A stretch of DNA of 64,000 nt from Sphingomonas sp. LM7 (lineage in GTDB: Bacteria > Pseudomonadota > Alphaproteobacteria > Sphingomonadales > Sphingomonadaceae), in NCBI RefSeq assembly GCF_002002925.1, contig NZ_CP019511.1, positions 310,001-374,000 on the forward strand, given 5' to 3'. Shown here piece by piece: positions 52,558 to 61,949 of this stretch (position 1 is its first letter; every line of letters starts with the position of its first letter). Below the pieces are notes generated by a model that made no database searches, was not told the origin of the DNA, and saw nothing but the letters and a program-made list of their open reading frames with translations. The translations under genes were made by a program, and so were the position numbers.

Positions 52558-53541
52558 CTAGCGGGTCGCGGTCCAGCGGGCGAAGGTGTCGGGCCAGAGC
52601 CGGCCCGGCGCCTGTACGGGCAAATGCAGCGCGCCGAAGCCGTGGCCGCCCTTTTCGAGGATATGCGCTTCGACGGGCACGCCGGCTGCGCGGCATTTCT
52701 CGATCGTCAGCAGCGTCTGGGCGACGGGCACGGTGCCGTCGTCGATCGCGTGGACCAGGAAGATCGGCGGGGTATCCGCACTGATCCGGTCGCTGGTTTC
52801 GTAGCGGGCGAGGAGCGCGGGATCCTGGTTGTCGCCGAGCAGCATGCCGGCAGACCGGCTGTTGAGCCCCGCGGTGCTGAATGACACCACCGGATAGACG
52901 AGCCCGGCGTAAGCGGGGCGGGCGCTCGCACGGTCGGCGGCGTCGATCGGTGCATAGACGGGGTCGGCATGGCCCACCGCAAGCGACGCGCCGAGATGCC
53001 CACCGGCGGAAAAGCCGCAAATGCCCAGCTTGGCGGGATCCACGCCGTAGCGCGCGGCATTGGCACGGATCAGCCGCATCGCGCGCTGGGCGTCCTGGAG
53101 CGGCACGTCGGCGCGGTTGGCCCAGCCTTCGCCCGGCAGGCGGTAGGCGAGGACGAACACAGTGATGCCGTGCGGGGTCAGCGCCTTGGCGACGTCCACG
53201 CCTTCATTCTCGATCGAGACGAAGCCATAGCCGCCGCCGGGGATCGACAGGACGGCGCGGCCGTCGGGTTTGGCGGGGCGATAGACGCCGACCATCGGCT
53301 CGGAAACGCCGCGCAGCCACAGCTCCTTGAAGCTGCCGTTGATCGTGAAGTTATTGGCCGGCAGCGGCAAGGGCGCGCCGGGGGGCGAGTCGGGCCAGAG
53401 CTTGAAATGCTCGCGCGGTGGCCAGGCGGCAGTGCCGGTGCCCGGCACATAGGGGACGGGGGCTTGCTGGGATCGGGCGACGGGCGCGAGCGCGAGGCTG
53501 GCGGCGGCGCCTCCGATGAGCGTGCGGCGGTCGATCGGCAT
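52558..53541 (-). CDS. Secreted esterase/lipase (BD-FAE-type alpha/beta hydrolase), Tat-exported
   Basis: 327 aa. A twin-arginine signal (MPIDRRTLIGGAAASLALAPVA) is followed by a hydrolase with an oxyanion loop SIPGGGYGFVSIENEG, nucleophile GICGFSAGGHLGA, acid in AIDDGTVP and His in EKGGHGFGA. It resembles carbohydrate or acetyl-xylan esterases. ATG 53541 follows GAGAGGGG. The substrate is unknown, though removal of acyl groups from polysaccharide is plausible. Confidence 0.88.
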   Translation of the reverse strand: MPIDRRTLIGGAAASLALAPVARSQQAPVPYVPGTGTAAWPPREHFKLWPDSPPGAPLPLPANNFTINGSFKELWLRGVSEPMVGVYRPAKPDGRAVLSIPGGGYGFVSIENEGVDVAKALTPHGITVFVLAYRLPGEGWANRADVPLQDAQRAMRLIRANAARYGVDPAKLGICGFSAGGHLGASLAVGHADPVYAPIDAADRASARPAYAGLVYPVVSFSTAGLNSRSAGMLLGDNQDPALLARYETSDRISADTPPIFLVHAIDDGTVPVAQTLLTIEKCRAAGVPVEAHILEKGGHGFGALHLPVQAPGRLWPDTFARWTATR

Positions 53542-53691
53542 GGCATCCCCTCTCAGCTGCGTGCGAATGCTTTCTTTCCTACAGATCCTCGGGGAACAAT
53601 AGGATTCGCAGCGCCGAATTTCACGATTTTCACGGCGCACCTGAAATTTTGTTTCGCTTGAAACTTTATTTCGAACGCCTGCGCAAAACTC

Positions 53692-53748
53692 TTCCTACAA
53701 GGCGCCTCCGAACCTCATCCCTGATAGCAAATCGGCGGCTTGTAGGAA
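53692..53748. repeat. Inverted repeat upstream of the esterase gene
   Basis: TTCCTACAAG at 53692-53701 and CTTGTAGGAA at 53739-53748 are perfect 10-base inverted arms 37 bases apart. They lie between the HxlR stop and the esterase promoter region. They could be a pair of regulator half-sites. The TCCTACA core also appears in GAAATCCTACATTT at 15129. Confidence 0.4.
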
Positions 53749-53755
53749 AGCGACA

Positions 53756-54154
53756 CTAACGCGCGTCAAAGGCACCGCGCGCTGCCTCGATTCGCTCGAG
53801 ATTGGCTTCTGCCCAGAGCCACACGCCACAGAACGCCGCGCCGAGGCTCTCGCCGAGATCGGTCAGGCGATACTCGACATGCGGCGGGATCACCGGGAGG
53901 ACGGTGCGCGTGACGAGGCCGTCGCGCTCCATCTGGCGCAGCGTCTGGGTGAGCATCTTCTGGCTGATCCCGGGGACGAGCTTGCCGACCTGGGTGAAGC
54001 GGAGATGCTCGTGCTCGGCGAGCGCTTCGAGGATCAGCATCGTCCATTTGTCGGCGACGCGACCGATCACCTCGGTGACCAGGGCGTCCACGCGAAGATC
54101 GGTATCGGGCCAGGCTTTGGTGCGTTGGGGGGCGAGCGGCGCAGGCTTGGCCAA
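53756..54154 (-). CDS. HxlR-family transcriptional regulator
   Basis: 132 aa MarR-like winged helix with ADKWTMLILEALAEHEHLRFTQVGKLVPGISQKMLTQTLRQMERDGLV. It lacks the usual N-terminal cysteine of redox-sensing HxlR proteins (reads LRVDALVTEVIG). The start is TTG at 54154 with GGAGAG at good spacing. It is divergent from a short-chain dehydrogenase, the standard target arrangement. Confidence 0.88.
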   Translation of the reverse strand: MAKPAPLAPQRTKAWPDTDLRVDALVTEVIGRVADKWTMLILEALAEHEHLRFTQVGKLVPGISQKMLTQTLRQMERDGLVTRTVLPVIPPHVEYRLTDLGESLGAAFCGVWLWAEANLERIEAARGAFDAR

Positions 54155-54254
54155 GATGCACTCTCCAAATGGTGCGTATAAAACTTTTCGGTGCCTTCTT
54201 ACCCGCGGAGAGTATCGGTTTAGATAGGCTGGAGCAACAGCAAGGAGCAGCGCG

Positions 54255-55019
54255 ATGAAGACCAGCGGCAACACCATCCTGATCACCGGCGGCGGTTCGG
54301 GCATCGGCGCGGCGCTCGCGGAGCGCTTCCACGCGCTCGGCAACCAGGTAATCGTCGCGGGGCGGCGGCAGGATGCGCTCGACGCCGTGGTTGCAGGGCG
54401 CGAGGGGATGTTCGCGATGACCCTCGACGTGGAAAGCGCCGAGGGTGTCGAGGATTTCGCGCGGCGGGTAAGGGCAGCGCATTCCGATCTCAACGTGCTG
54501 ATTAACAATGCCGGGATCATGCGCTTCGAAGCGCTGGATGTGCGGCGCGACCTCGCCGACGCCGAGGCAACGATCGCCACCAATCTGCTCGGCCCGATCC
54601 GGCTGACCAATGCGCTGATCGATCATCTGACCGCACAGGCCGATGCGGCGATCGTCAACGTGACTTCGGGTCTGGCCTATGTGCCGCTGGTCGACACCCC
54701 GACCTACAACGCCACCAAGGCGGCGATCCACAGCTACACGCTGTCGCTGCGCGAGGCGGTGAAGGGCAGGGTGGAAGTGATCGAGCTGGTCCCGCCCGCG
54801 GTACAGACCGGGCTGACGCCGGGACAGGAGAACCGGCCGGGCTATATGCCGCTCGACGACTTCATCGACGAAGTGATGGCGCTGTTCGGTCAGTCGCCGA
54901 CGCCCGAGGAGATCCTGGTCGAGCGGGTCAAGTTCCTGCGCAATGCCGAGGCGGAAGGGCGCTTCGATGCCACGCTGGCGCAGCTCAACGATTTTGCGCG
55001 GAAGGCGAGGGAGGGTTGA
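54255..55019 (+). CDS. Short-chain dehydrogenase/reductase (DltE-like)
   Basis: 254 aa classical SDR. The nucleotide motif is TGGGSGIGAALA, the NNAG motif is LINNAGIMRF, and the active-site residues are Ser in VNVTSGLAYVPLVD with Tyr and Lys in YNATKAAI. It is probably controlled by the divergent HxlR protein. The 100-base gap contains AT-rich promoter-like sequence. The substrate is unknown. Confidence 0.9.
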   Translation: MKTSGNTILITGGGSGIGAALAERFHALGNQVIVAGRRQDALDAVVAGREGMFAMTLDVESAEGVEDFARRVRAAHSDLNVLINNAGIMRFEALDVRRDLADAEATIATNLLGPIRLTNALIDHLTAQADAAIVNVTSGLAYVPLVDTPTYNATKAAIHSYTLSLREAVKGRVEVIELVPPAVQTGLTPGQENRPGYMPLDDFIDEVMALFGQSPTPEEILVERVKFLRNAEAEGRFDATLAQLNDFARKAREG

Positions 55020-55040
55020 GGGAGGCTCCGGCTGCGATCT

Positions 55041-56474
55041 TCAGGAGCGCACGTCGATGATGACGCGCTTGTAGCGCGTGAGCCGCGGCGTGCCCTGGTC
55101 GGTCACTGCCAGGATCACGTGGATGGTCCCGGTGCCAGGCGCCACAGTGCGGTCGGTCTTCACCGTGAGCCACGCCTTGGGCTGATCGCTGTCGCGAACC
55201 TGCAGCTTCTCGCCGCTGATATTGTTCGACATGCTGCGCGTGCCAGGTTCCTCATAGACGAACCAGTGATAGGAAAGCGCGTCCCCGTCGGGATCGGTGG
55301 AGCCGATCGCGCTCAGATCGACGCGCTGGCCGGGGGCGGCGGTGATCCGCGCCGGTGTGGCGAGCTTCGGTACCGGGGGGTGGTTGGCCTGATCGTACGG
55401 CTTGATCGTCCAGTCCATCCGCGCGGCGAAATCGTTCTGGAATGCCGATCGCCACCGCCAGACCGTGGCATATGGATCATCGTGCCACTGGCCGTCCTGA
55501 CCGAGGACTTCGTCGGTCGTATCGGTCCAGATCGGCCGGGTCTCGGACGTGAGGAACCATTTCTGCGGGCGCGGGGCGTACAGCTCATACCGCCCACCCC
55601 AGCCGCCCCAATCGGGATGCTCGGGGGCGTTGAGGCCGTTGTCGACCAGGTACAGGAAGGACGGCGTGTCGCCTTCCATCTGGAACTTCCAATTGGGATA
55701 TTCAGCGGCGAGCGCGCCCTTGCCGCGGATGTTGCGGTCGATCCACTCGTTGGTGACTAGCGAATAGTCGCCGCCGGCGAAGCGGCCGTGGAACCTGTCG
55801 CCGCTGATCCCGATCCAGGTCGATTTGTGGAACGTCGCGCCCGGGCTGACGATGTAGAACAGCTCGGGGAATTCGCGGCGAATCCACGGGCCGCTGTCGT
55901 CCTGGTCGGAAATCGCATAGATGCGCAGCTTGGCGACGATGCGGTCCAGCGCTGCCTTCGAACGCGTCTGGCGGATCTTCCACAGGGCCTGGCCGAGTAC
56001 GCTCGGCCCGCCCCACACCGTCACCCACAAGGGTCGGCTATCCGCCCGATCGACTGCCTCGATCAGCTTGTCGGAGCCCGGCGAGTCCATCCCGGGCCCG
56101 ATGCTCGCCTGGCCATCGACCGGGAGGCCGCGCGCGATCGTAGCGCGAAGCGCGGTGGTGGAGGGGAAGCCGGGCTCATGGAGCGCGAGATTGTCGCGCA
56201 CCTTCGCATAGCCCTGGATCACCTTTTCGATCTGCTCGGGAAACAGCCCGCCGCCGTTGCGGGTGGCGACCAGCCCCTCGATGTCGAAGTGATTGGCGTA
56301 GGTCATCAGCCGGACCATCGACATCTTGTCGTCGGGGTCGCCGCCGATGTCGGTAAGCACGAACAGCCGCACCTTCGCGGGCTGGGGCGCAGTAGCGCTT
56401 GGTGAGGTGGGCATCGCCGATGCCGGTTGGATCGCAGCCAGAAGTGCGATGGCCAGAAATCCGCGAAGCCGCAC
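55041..56474 (-). CDS. DUF1593 nucleoside-hydrolase-like secreted protein
   Basis: 477 aa. A signal peptide (RLRGFLAIALLAAIQPASA) precedes a domain with the metal-binding motif VLTDIGGDPDDKMSMVRLM, as in inosine-uridine hydrolases. The C-terminal quarter is an Ig-like domain (VDLSAIGSTDPDGDALSYHW). The GTG at 56474 follows GGGGGGATGGA; an upstream in-frame ATG at 56510 is also possible. Such proteins are found in polysaccharide-degrading bacteria. The ligand is probably a glycoside or nucleoside. Confidence 0.85.
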   Translation of the reverse strand: MRLRGFLAIALLAAIQPASAMPTSPSATAPQPAKVRLFVLTDIGGDPDDKMSMVRLMTYANHFDIEGLVATRNGGGLFPEQIEKVIQGYAKVRDNLALHEPGFPSTTALRATIARGLPVDGQASIGPGMDSPGSDKLIEAVDRADSRPLWVTVWGGPSVLGQALWKIRQTRSKAALDRIVAKLRIYAISDQDDSGPWIRREFPELFYIVSPGATFHKSTWIGISGDRFHGRFAGGDYSLVTNEWIDRNIRGKGALAAEYPNWKFQMEGDTPSFLYLVDNGLNAPEHPDWGGWGGRYELYAPRPQKWFLTSETRPIWTDTTDEVLGQDGQWHDDPYATVWRWRSAFQNDFAARMDWTIKPYDQANHPPVPKLATPARITAAPGQRVDLSAIGSTDPDGDALSYHWFVYEEPGTRSMSNNISGEKLQVRDSDQPKAWLTVKTDRTVAPGTGTIHVILAVTDQGTPRLTRYKRVIIDVRS

Positions 56475-56541
56475 TCCATCCCCCCGGTTTGTTATCGCGG
56501 GGATAGTCACTGTCGGTCCACCGGTGTCAAGCAGACGTCAG

Positions 56542-58116
56542 CTAGCGTTTTTGGCGTTCGAGCGCTGCAATCGCGAGCGGGGCGTTGGGGTGGCCTTGCA
56601 GCGCGGCGCGGCGGAGCAGGGCGAGAGCCTTGTCGACGTCCTTGTCGCCGCCTTCGCCCTTGGCGAGCATCGCCGCGAGGTTGAACATGCCGTCGGGATC
56701 GTTGCCGGCGGCGGCGGCTTCGAACCATTTGCGCGCGGTGGCGTCGTCCTTGGCGAGCAGCTTGCCTTCGTAGAAATAGGTGCCCATCGCCGCCTTGGCG
56801 GGCGCGCTGCCGCCGAGCGCGGCGGTCTTGTAGAAGCCCATCGCCAATTCGGCGTCGGGCTTGACGCCTTCGCCGAGGTCATAGGCGCGGCCGAGCGCGT
56901 AGAGCGCGGCGGCGTTGCCGTTGCGCGCGGCGGCCTGATACCAGCCGAGCGCGGCCTTGCGATCCTGCGCGACGCCCTCTTCGCCGGTCCACAGGATGTC
57001 GGCGAGCGCGGTCTGGGCGTTTGGGTGATTGAGCTTGGCGGCACGAGTGTACCACGTCACGGCCCTGGCCATGTCACGCGGGATGCCAATGCCCTCGGCA
57101 TAGAGGTCGCCGAGCTTCTTGGCGCCGGGGACATGGCCGACATCGCTGGCGCGATCGAACCATTTGCGGGCCTCTTGGGGGTCCCTGGCGACGGGGCCGA
57201 AGCCATTGAGATAGACATTGCCGAGGATCACTGCCGCTTCGCCGACCGCGGTGTTGCGATCGGGCTGGCGCGGATCGAACATCGGGGTTTCGTTCTGCGG
57301 ATTGAACGGCGCGGTTGCGGCCTTTTTGAGCCATTTGACGCCTTCCACCGGATCGGATTGCGCGCCCAGGCCCTGGAGCGTGATCTTGCCCACGAACAGC
57401 GCGGCCTCGTCGCCACCCTCGCGCATCTGGAGCTTGCCCGCGGCCTTGCGGAACCAGCCCAGCGCCTCGCGGTAGCGGCCCTGATCGAACAAAGCGAAGC
57501 CCATCGGGAGCGTCTGGTCGCGGCTGGCGATGAAGGCGCGGGCCTGGACATAGCGCCCGTTGGCTGCGGCAACGCGCGCTTCGGCGGCGAGCGCGGCAAC
57601 GCCGTTCTCCGACGCGCCGCTGTTGGCGGAGATATAGCCGGTGCTGCCGTCGCCGATATCGCCTCCGCCGCGGATATAGCCGTTGCGGCATGCCGCGATC
57701 GCGCTGGCGAGGCTGTTCTGGTCTAGCGAGGCGGCGGCGCCGTCGGCGGCAGCGGTGCCGTCTAGCGCGCTAGGGCCGAAGGTATCGGGTGCGTTGTCGT
57801 CCGCGCCGGACTGGACGGCGAAGCGCGTGCGGGACAGCTCGGGGAGAGGCGAACCTTCGGGTATTTGGGGCGGGGCGCTGTAATCGGGGCTACGCGTCGG
57901 ACGGGTGGGGAGATAGGCGCGCGATGCCATGCCCGAGGCGCGCAGGAACGGATCGCGCGCGAGCACCTCGCAGGTCGAGGAGCGCGGCGCCTCGGCCGCG
58001 GGCATGCGCTGGCCGGTGACTTTCAGGTCCTGGTCGCTCGGGGCTTCCTGCGACAGGCTGGGCCCGGCGCTCAGCATTGAGCCCAACAATAGCACCAGGT
58101 TCACACGCGACAGCAT
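56542..58116 (-). CDS. Secreted Sel1-like repeat protein
   Basis: 524 aa. A signal peptide (MLSRVNLVLLLGSMLSAGPS) precedes at least eight Sel1/TPR-like repeats from about residue 200 (for example AKKLGDLYAEGIGIPRDMARAVTWYTRAA and AALYALGRAYDLGEGVKPDAELAMGFYKTAA). It would be a periplasmic scaffold for protein-protein contacts. The start at 58116 has GGAGAG upstream. Its partners are unknown. Confidence 0.85.
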   Translation of the reverse strand: MLSRVNLVLLLGSMLSAGPSLSQEAPSDQDLKVTGQRMPAAEAPRSSTCEVLARDPFLRASGMASRAYLPTRPTRSPDYSAPPQIPEGSPLPELSRTRFAVQSGADDNAPDTFGPSALDGTAAADGAAASLDQNSLASAIAACRNGYIRGGGDIGDGSTGYISANSGASENGVAALAAEARVAAANGRYVQARAFIASRDQTLPMGFALFDQGRYREALGWFRKAAGKLQMREGGDEAALFVGKITLQGLGAQSDPVEGVKWLKKAATAPFNPQNETPMFDPRQPDRNTAVGEAAVILGNVYLNGFGPVARDPQEARKWFDRASDVGHVPGAKKLGDLYAEGIGIPRDMARAVTWYTRAAKLNHPNAQTALADILWTGEEGVAQDRKAALGWYQAAARNGNAAALYALGRAYDLGEGVKPDAELAMGFYKTAALGGSAPAKAAMGTYFYEGKLLAKDDATARKWFEAAAAGNDPDGMFNLAAMLAKGEGGDKDVDKALALLRRAALQGHPNAPLAIAALERQKR

Positions 58117-58173
58117 GAAGCACTCTCCAAGCACTTGTCTTGGTGGGAGGCTAACATGCCCTGGCGCCCAAGC

Positions 58174-58201
58174 AAAACGGCCGGGAATCGCTTCCCGGCC
58201 G
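58174..58201 (-). terminator. Rho-independent terminator of the polyamine operon
   Basis: A ten-pair palindrome CGGCCGGGAA (58178-58187) / TTCCCGGCCG (58192-58201) with AAAA on its left side, which is a T run on the minus strand. It lies 24 bases after the stop of the deoxyhypusine-synthase-like gene. Confidence 0.8.
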
Positions 58202-58225
58202 CTGCGTTGTTCGATGCTGCTCAGC

Positions 58226-59305
58226 TCAGGCGAAGAGCTTGGCCCAGCCGCGCTTGGCGCGGTCCTTCCAGTGGCCGCGGTGGTACGCGTCGCTGGCGAG
58301 GAGCGGCATCACGCTGCCGGCCTCGGCGAAGACCATCTGCTCGATGCCGGTGTTGACCTTGCCCCACGATGCCGCCTCCTGCAGCGTCGAGGACGAGCAG
58401 GCGCCGTCGCGGACGTCGGCGACGGTGATCTGAACCGCGTACTTGTGCACCGCGACGTCCTCATGGCCGAGGATCTCGGCGCAGACGACGGTGTCCTGGA
58501 TGAAGTTCTTCGGCACGCCGCCGCCGATCATCAGCAGGCCGGTGGTGCCCGCCGCGATCTTGATGTCGGTGAGTTCGCGGAAGTCGGCGACGGCGTCGAT
58601 CATCAGATACGGGCGGCCTTCCTTGGCGGCATCGACCTGGTGCTTGACGAGGCCGAAGCCGGCCGACGAGTCGACGAACGCCGGGCAGAAGATCGGCACG
58701 TCATGCTCGTAGGCGAGCTTGACGAGGCTGTTCTCCTTCTTGCCGTGCTCCACGAGATACTTGCCCATCTCGCGGATGAACGCGCGCGAGCTGTACGCCT
58801 TGGGCTCGAGGCTCTCGGCGATCTCGAAGATCGTGTGGTCGACGTTCTGGAGGTCGGTCTCGTCGATATAGGTGTCGTAGATGCGGTCGATGTAGAGCGA
58901 GCGCAGCGTGTCGTCGTCGGGGATCTCGAGCGCCTGATAGTGCTTGTGGCCGAGGCCCTCGAAGAAATCCATGTCGACAATGGTCGCGCCGGTCGCGACG
59001 ATGCCGTCGACCATGTTGTTGCGCACCAGCTCGGCATAGAGATCCATGCAGCCGCCGGCCGAGGTCGAGCCGGCGATGACCAGGAAGATCGTGCAATCCT
59101 TGTCGGCCAGCATCTGGTTGTAGATGTTGGTCGCGCGGCCGAGATCGCGGCTGGTGAAGCTCATGTCCGCCATCGCGTCGACGATCGGGCGCGCATCGAA
59201 CTTGGTGATGTCGATGTGCTTCACTTCCTTGGAGAGAAGCTCCGCCTTGCGCGTGTCGTTGATCGGCGGGTTCGCCGCGGCGGTCTTGGTGAGGGTGTCG
59301 GTCAT
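58226..59305 (-). CDS. Deoxyhypusine-synthase-like enzyme (homospermidine or related polyamine synthase)
   Basis: 359 aa, NAD-dependent aminobutyl-transfer family. The catalytic lysine is Lys266 in MIGGGVPKNFIQD, equivalent to the active-site lysine of eukaryotic deoxyhypusine synthase. The NAD region includes VIAGSTSAGG and DSSAGFGLVKHQ. Bacteria lack eIF5A, so the enzyme acts on free polyamines; members make homospermidine or guanidino analogues. It lies 117 bases after an ornithine-decarboxylase-type gene. ATG 59305 follows GGGAG. Confidence 0.88.
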   Translation of the reverse strand: MTDTLTKTAAANPPINDTRKAELLSKEVKHIDITKFDARPIVDAMADMSFTSRDLGRATNIYNQMLADKDCTIFLVIAGSTSAGGCMDLYAELVRNNMVDGIVATGATIVDMDFFEGLGHKHYQALEIPDDDTLRSLYIDRIYDTYIDETDLQNVDHTIFEIAESLEPKAYSSRAFIREMGKYLVEHGKKENSLVKLAYEHDVPIFCPAFVDSSAGFGLVKHQVDAAKEGRPYLMIDAVADFRELTDIKIAAGTTGLLMIGGGVPKNFIQDTVVCAEILGHEDVAVHKYAVQITVADVRDGACSSSTLQEAASWGKVNTGIEQMVFAEAGSVMPLLASDAYHRGHWKDRAKRGWAKLFA

Positions 59306-59422
59306 GGGAGCTCCCATTCAGCATGGCCGCCGTCATTCAGGGGACGCGGAAACCCATAGGAAGGCGGGGCGCATAGAGCACCCCGCCCCCGATTTCAAAG
59401 CCCGCGCTGTGGCGGGGTCTGG

Positions 59423-60649
59423 TTACAGCTTGACGACGTTCGAGGGACGCGCGCGTTCCTCGTCCTGCTCGAGATAGAGCGAGGTCATCGGTTCGTCGTC
59501 GACGATCACCGTCTGGTCCGATCCGAAGCCGTTGAACGCGGTCCGCATCGCCGAGCCATAGGCGCCGAGCATGCCGATCTCGATATAGTCGCCCGCACGG
59601 ATGTCGGCGGGCAGCGGGAAGGGCCCCGCCATGTGATCGAGATCATCGCAGGTCGGGCCGTAGAAGCTGAACTCGACATCGCGTGCGTTCGAATCCGGCT
59701 CGCGGAGGAGACGGACGGGGAAGCGCCAGCCGATATGCGCCGCATCGAACAACGCGCCATACGCGCCGTCGTTGATGTAGAGCTCGTCGCCGCGGCGCTT
59801 TTCGACGCGGACGATGATCGAGCTGTACTCGGCGCACAGCGCACGGCCCGGCTCGGCCCAGAGCTCGGCCGAATAGGAAATCGGCAGGCTCTCGAACGCG
59901 CGATGGATCGTCGCGAAATAATGCTCGAGCGGCGGCGGCTCCATGCCGGGATAAGACGAGGGGAACCCGCCGCCTACGTCGATCACGTCAACGGTGACGG
60001 CTGCCTCGACGATCGCGGCGCGGACGCGCTCCATCGCATTGGCATAGGCTTCGGGCGACATCGCCTGGCTGCCGACATGGAAGCAGATGCCCAGCGCATC
60101 GGCGACCTGGCGGGTGGCCATCAGTAGTTCCTTCGACTCGCCGGGGGCGGCGCCGAACTTGGAGGCGAGGCTGAGCTTCGAATGGTCGGACGAGACACGC
60201 AGGCGGACGCACAGCGTGAGATCTTCGGCGCCCTTGGTGGCGGCGACGATCTTGTCGAGCTCTTCGATGCTGTCGAGGCTGAACACGCGGACGCCGTGGG
60301 TGAAATACGCCTCCGCGATCGCTTCCTCGGCCTTGACCGGGTGCATGAAGCATAGGGTCGCATCGGGAAGCGTACGCGCGACGAGGCGAACCTCGGCGAT
60401 CGAGGCCACGTCGTAATGCGTGATTCCGCTATCCCACAGGATCTGGAGCAGATCCGGCGAAGGATTGGCCTTCACGGCATACATCGAGCGACCCGGAAAC
60501 TTCTCTGCGAAGAAGCGGGCGGCACGCGATGCGGCGTGCGGACGAGTCAGCGTGACCGGGTTGACCGGCCGCTGGCTGGCGATGTCGATACCGCGCAGTG
60601 CGGTCGATTGGGCCGACGCTAGCCCCAGCGCGCTAAGATGCTTGTGCAA
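59423..60649 (-). CDS. Fold-type III PLP decarboxylase (ornithine/lysine decarboxylase)
   Basis: 408 aa. The PLP lysine is Lys60 in SMYAVKANPSPDLL, the glycine loop is DVIDVGGGFPSSYPG, and the active-site region GPTCDDLDHMAG carries the Cys and Asp of eukaryotic-type ornithine decarboxylases. The TTG at 60649 has GGAGG eight bases upstream; the next upstream TTG (60679) would include that site in coding sequence. It is upstream of the deoxyhypusine-like gene in the same direction and supplies putrescine (or cadaverine). Confidence 0.92.
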   Translation of the reverse strand: MHKHLSALGLASAQSTALRGIDIASQRPVNPVTLTRPHAASRAARFFAEKFPGRSMYAVKANPSPDLLQILWDSGITHYDVASIAEVRLVARTLPDATLCFMHPVKAEEAIAEAYFTHGVRVFSLDSIEELDKIVAATKGAEDLTLCVRLRVSSDHSKLSLASKFGAAPGESKELLMATRQVADALGICFHVGSQAMSPEAYANAMERVRAAIVEAAVTVDVIDVGGGFPSSYPGMEPPPLEHYFATIHRAFESLPISYSAELWAEPGRALCAEYSSIIVRVEKRRGDELYINDGAYGALFDAAHIGWRFPVRLLREPDSNARDVEFSFYGPTCDDLDHMAGPFPLPADIRAGDYIEIGMLGAYGSAMRTAFNGFGSDQTVIVDDEPMTSLYLEQDEERARPSNVVKL

Positions 60650-60801
60650 TTCAAGGGACCTCCAAATGCCTTGCGGCAAACATTGACGAAAAGCTGCCTT
60701 GCGGTTGGAAGTCCCATGGGGCAGCGGAAGGCGGCATTTAGGGGCGAGGTTCCCGCGTGTAAAGTGATTCGATATCCGGAATTGTACGGCGGGGATGAAG
60801 T

Positions 60802-61770
60802 GTGACGATTGTACGACAGCCTACCCGCGCCGGGGTGCGTGACGCTGCAGCGAAGGTCGCAGCAATCTTGCCGCAAACCCCTCTGCTGACAGCGGAAATT
60901 CGCGGGGCGACGGTGTGCTTCAAGGCCGAATCGCTGCAGCCGATTGGCGCCTTCAAGATCCGCGGCGCCTGGCATCGACTTACCGCTTTGGACGCTGCGG
61001 CGCGTGAACGGGGCGTGGTTGCCTTCTCGTCGGGAAATCATGCGCAGGGAATCGCCTGGGCGGCGAAGCGGCTGGGCATTCCGGCGGTGATCGTAATGCC
61101 CGCCGACGCGCCGAGAGTGAAGCTGGACGCGACGCTGGCATTGGGCGCCGAGGTGGTCCGCTATGATCGCGCGAGCGAAAGCCGCGAGAAGATCGCCGCG
61201 CATCTCGCGCACGCCCGCGGCGCGGCGCTGGTACCTAGCTTTGACGATCCGTGGATCATCGAAGGGCAGGGCAGCGCCGGCATCGAGGCGATGACCCAGA
61301 TGGTCGAGATGAAGCTGCCCGATCCCGCCAACGTGGTGGTGCCGTGCGGCGGCGGCGGGCTGGCGGCGGGACTGGCGCTGGCGCTGCCTGACGCCGAGGT
61401 GACCGTAGTCGAGCCCGAGGGCTGGGACGATATGCGCCGCAGCCTGGAAGCGGGGTGGATCGAGCCGGTGGGCGATAATCCGCCGCCGACGGCATGCGAC
61501 GCGCTGCAGACTCGAGAAGTGTCGCCGCTGACCTTCGACGTGCTCAGCCGGCGGGGCGCTGCGGGCATCGCCGTGAGCGAGGCGGAGATCCGCGCGGCGC
61601 AGCGCTGGGCGGCGTCGAAATTGCGGCTGGTGCTCGAACCGGGCGGATCGGTGGCGCTGGCGGCGCTGCTCGCGGGCAAGGTCGAGGCGAAACCGGGGTT
61701 GCTGGTAATCCTGTCGGGCGGCAATGCCGATCCGGACGCGTATGCGGCGGTGCTGGGATCGAGGGACTGA
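60802..61770 (+). CDS. Threonine dehydratase/serine racemase-like PLP enzyme
   Basis: 322 aa fold-type II PLP protein. Lys52 is in PIGAFKIRGAW, SSGNHAQG follows near residue 76, and the phosphate loop CGGGGLAAG lies near 180. There is no C-terminal ACT regulatory domain, so it is of the catabolic or racemase-like kind. The GTG at 60802 follows GGGGATGAAG. It is divergent from the decarboxylase. It overlaps the next small gene by one base. Confidence 0.9.
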   Translation: MTIVRQPTRAGVRDAAAKVAAILPQTPLLTAEIRGATVCFKAESLQPIGAFKIRGAWHRLTALDAAARERGVVAFSSGNHAQGIAWAAKRLGIPAVIVMPADAPRVKLDATLALGAEVVRYDRASESREKIAAHLAHARGAALVPSFDDPWIIEGQGSAGIEAMTQMVEMKLPDPANVVVPCGGGGLAAGLALALPDAEVTVVEPEGWDDMRRSLEAGWIEPVGDNPPPTACDALQTREVSPLTFDVLSRRGAAGIAVSEAEIRAAQRWAASKLRLVLEPGGSVALAALLAGKVEAKPGLLVILSGGNADPDAYAAVLGSRD

Positions 61771-61949
61771 TGAAGGAAACGCGATTCGGCGCCGTGATGG
61801 CCAATGTGCTGAGCGTCGGCGCACGCGGGCTCGGGCTGTTCCTGTGGTATTTCCTGCGACTGATCTATCGCGGCGAGCCCAAGGTGATTGCGGGCTTCGT
61901 CGGCGTCGGGCTGGCGATCGCCGTGCTGATCTGGCTGATCGTGCGATGA
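61770..61949 (+). CDS. Small membrane protein, unknown (59 aa)
   Basis: ATG at 61770 overlaps the stop of the preceding gene by one base. A hydrophobic first segment (about 13-32) and a second (about 39-58) suggest two helices. It overlaps the next gene by four bases. No family is recognised. Confidence 0.65.
   Translation: MKETRFGAVMANVLSVGARGLGLFLWYFLRLIYRGEPKVIAGFVGVGLAIAVLIWLIVR

Noticed and set aside
53756..54610. Long 284-residue version of the HxlR regulator
   Set aside because: The upstream part is antisense to the short-chain dehydrogenase gene; a TTG at 54154 with a good Shine-Dalgarno gives the normal family length.
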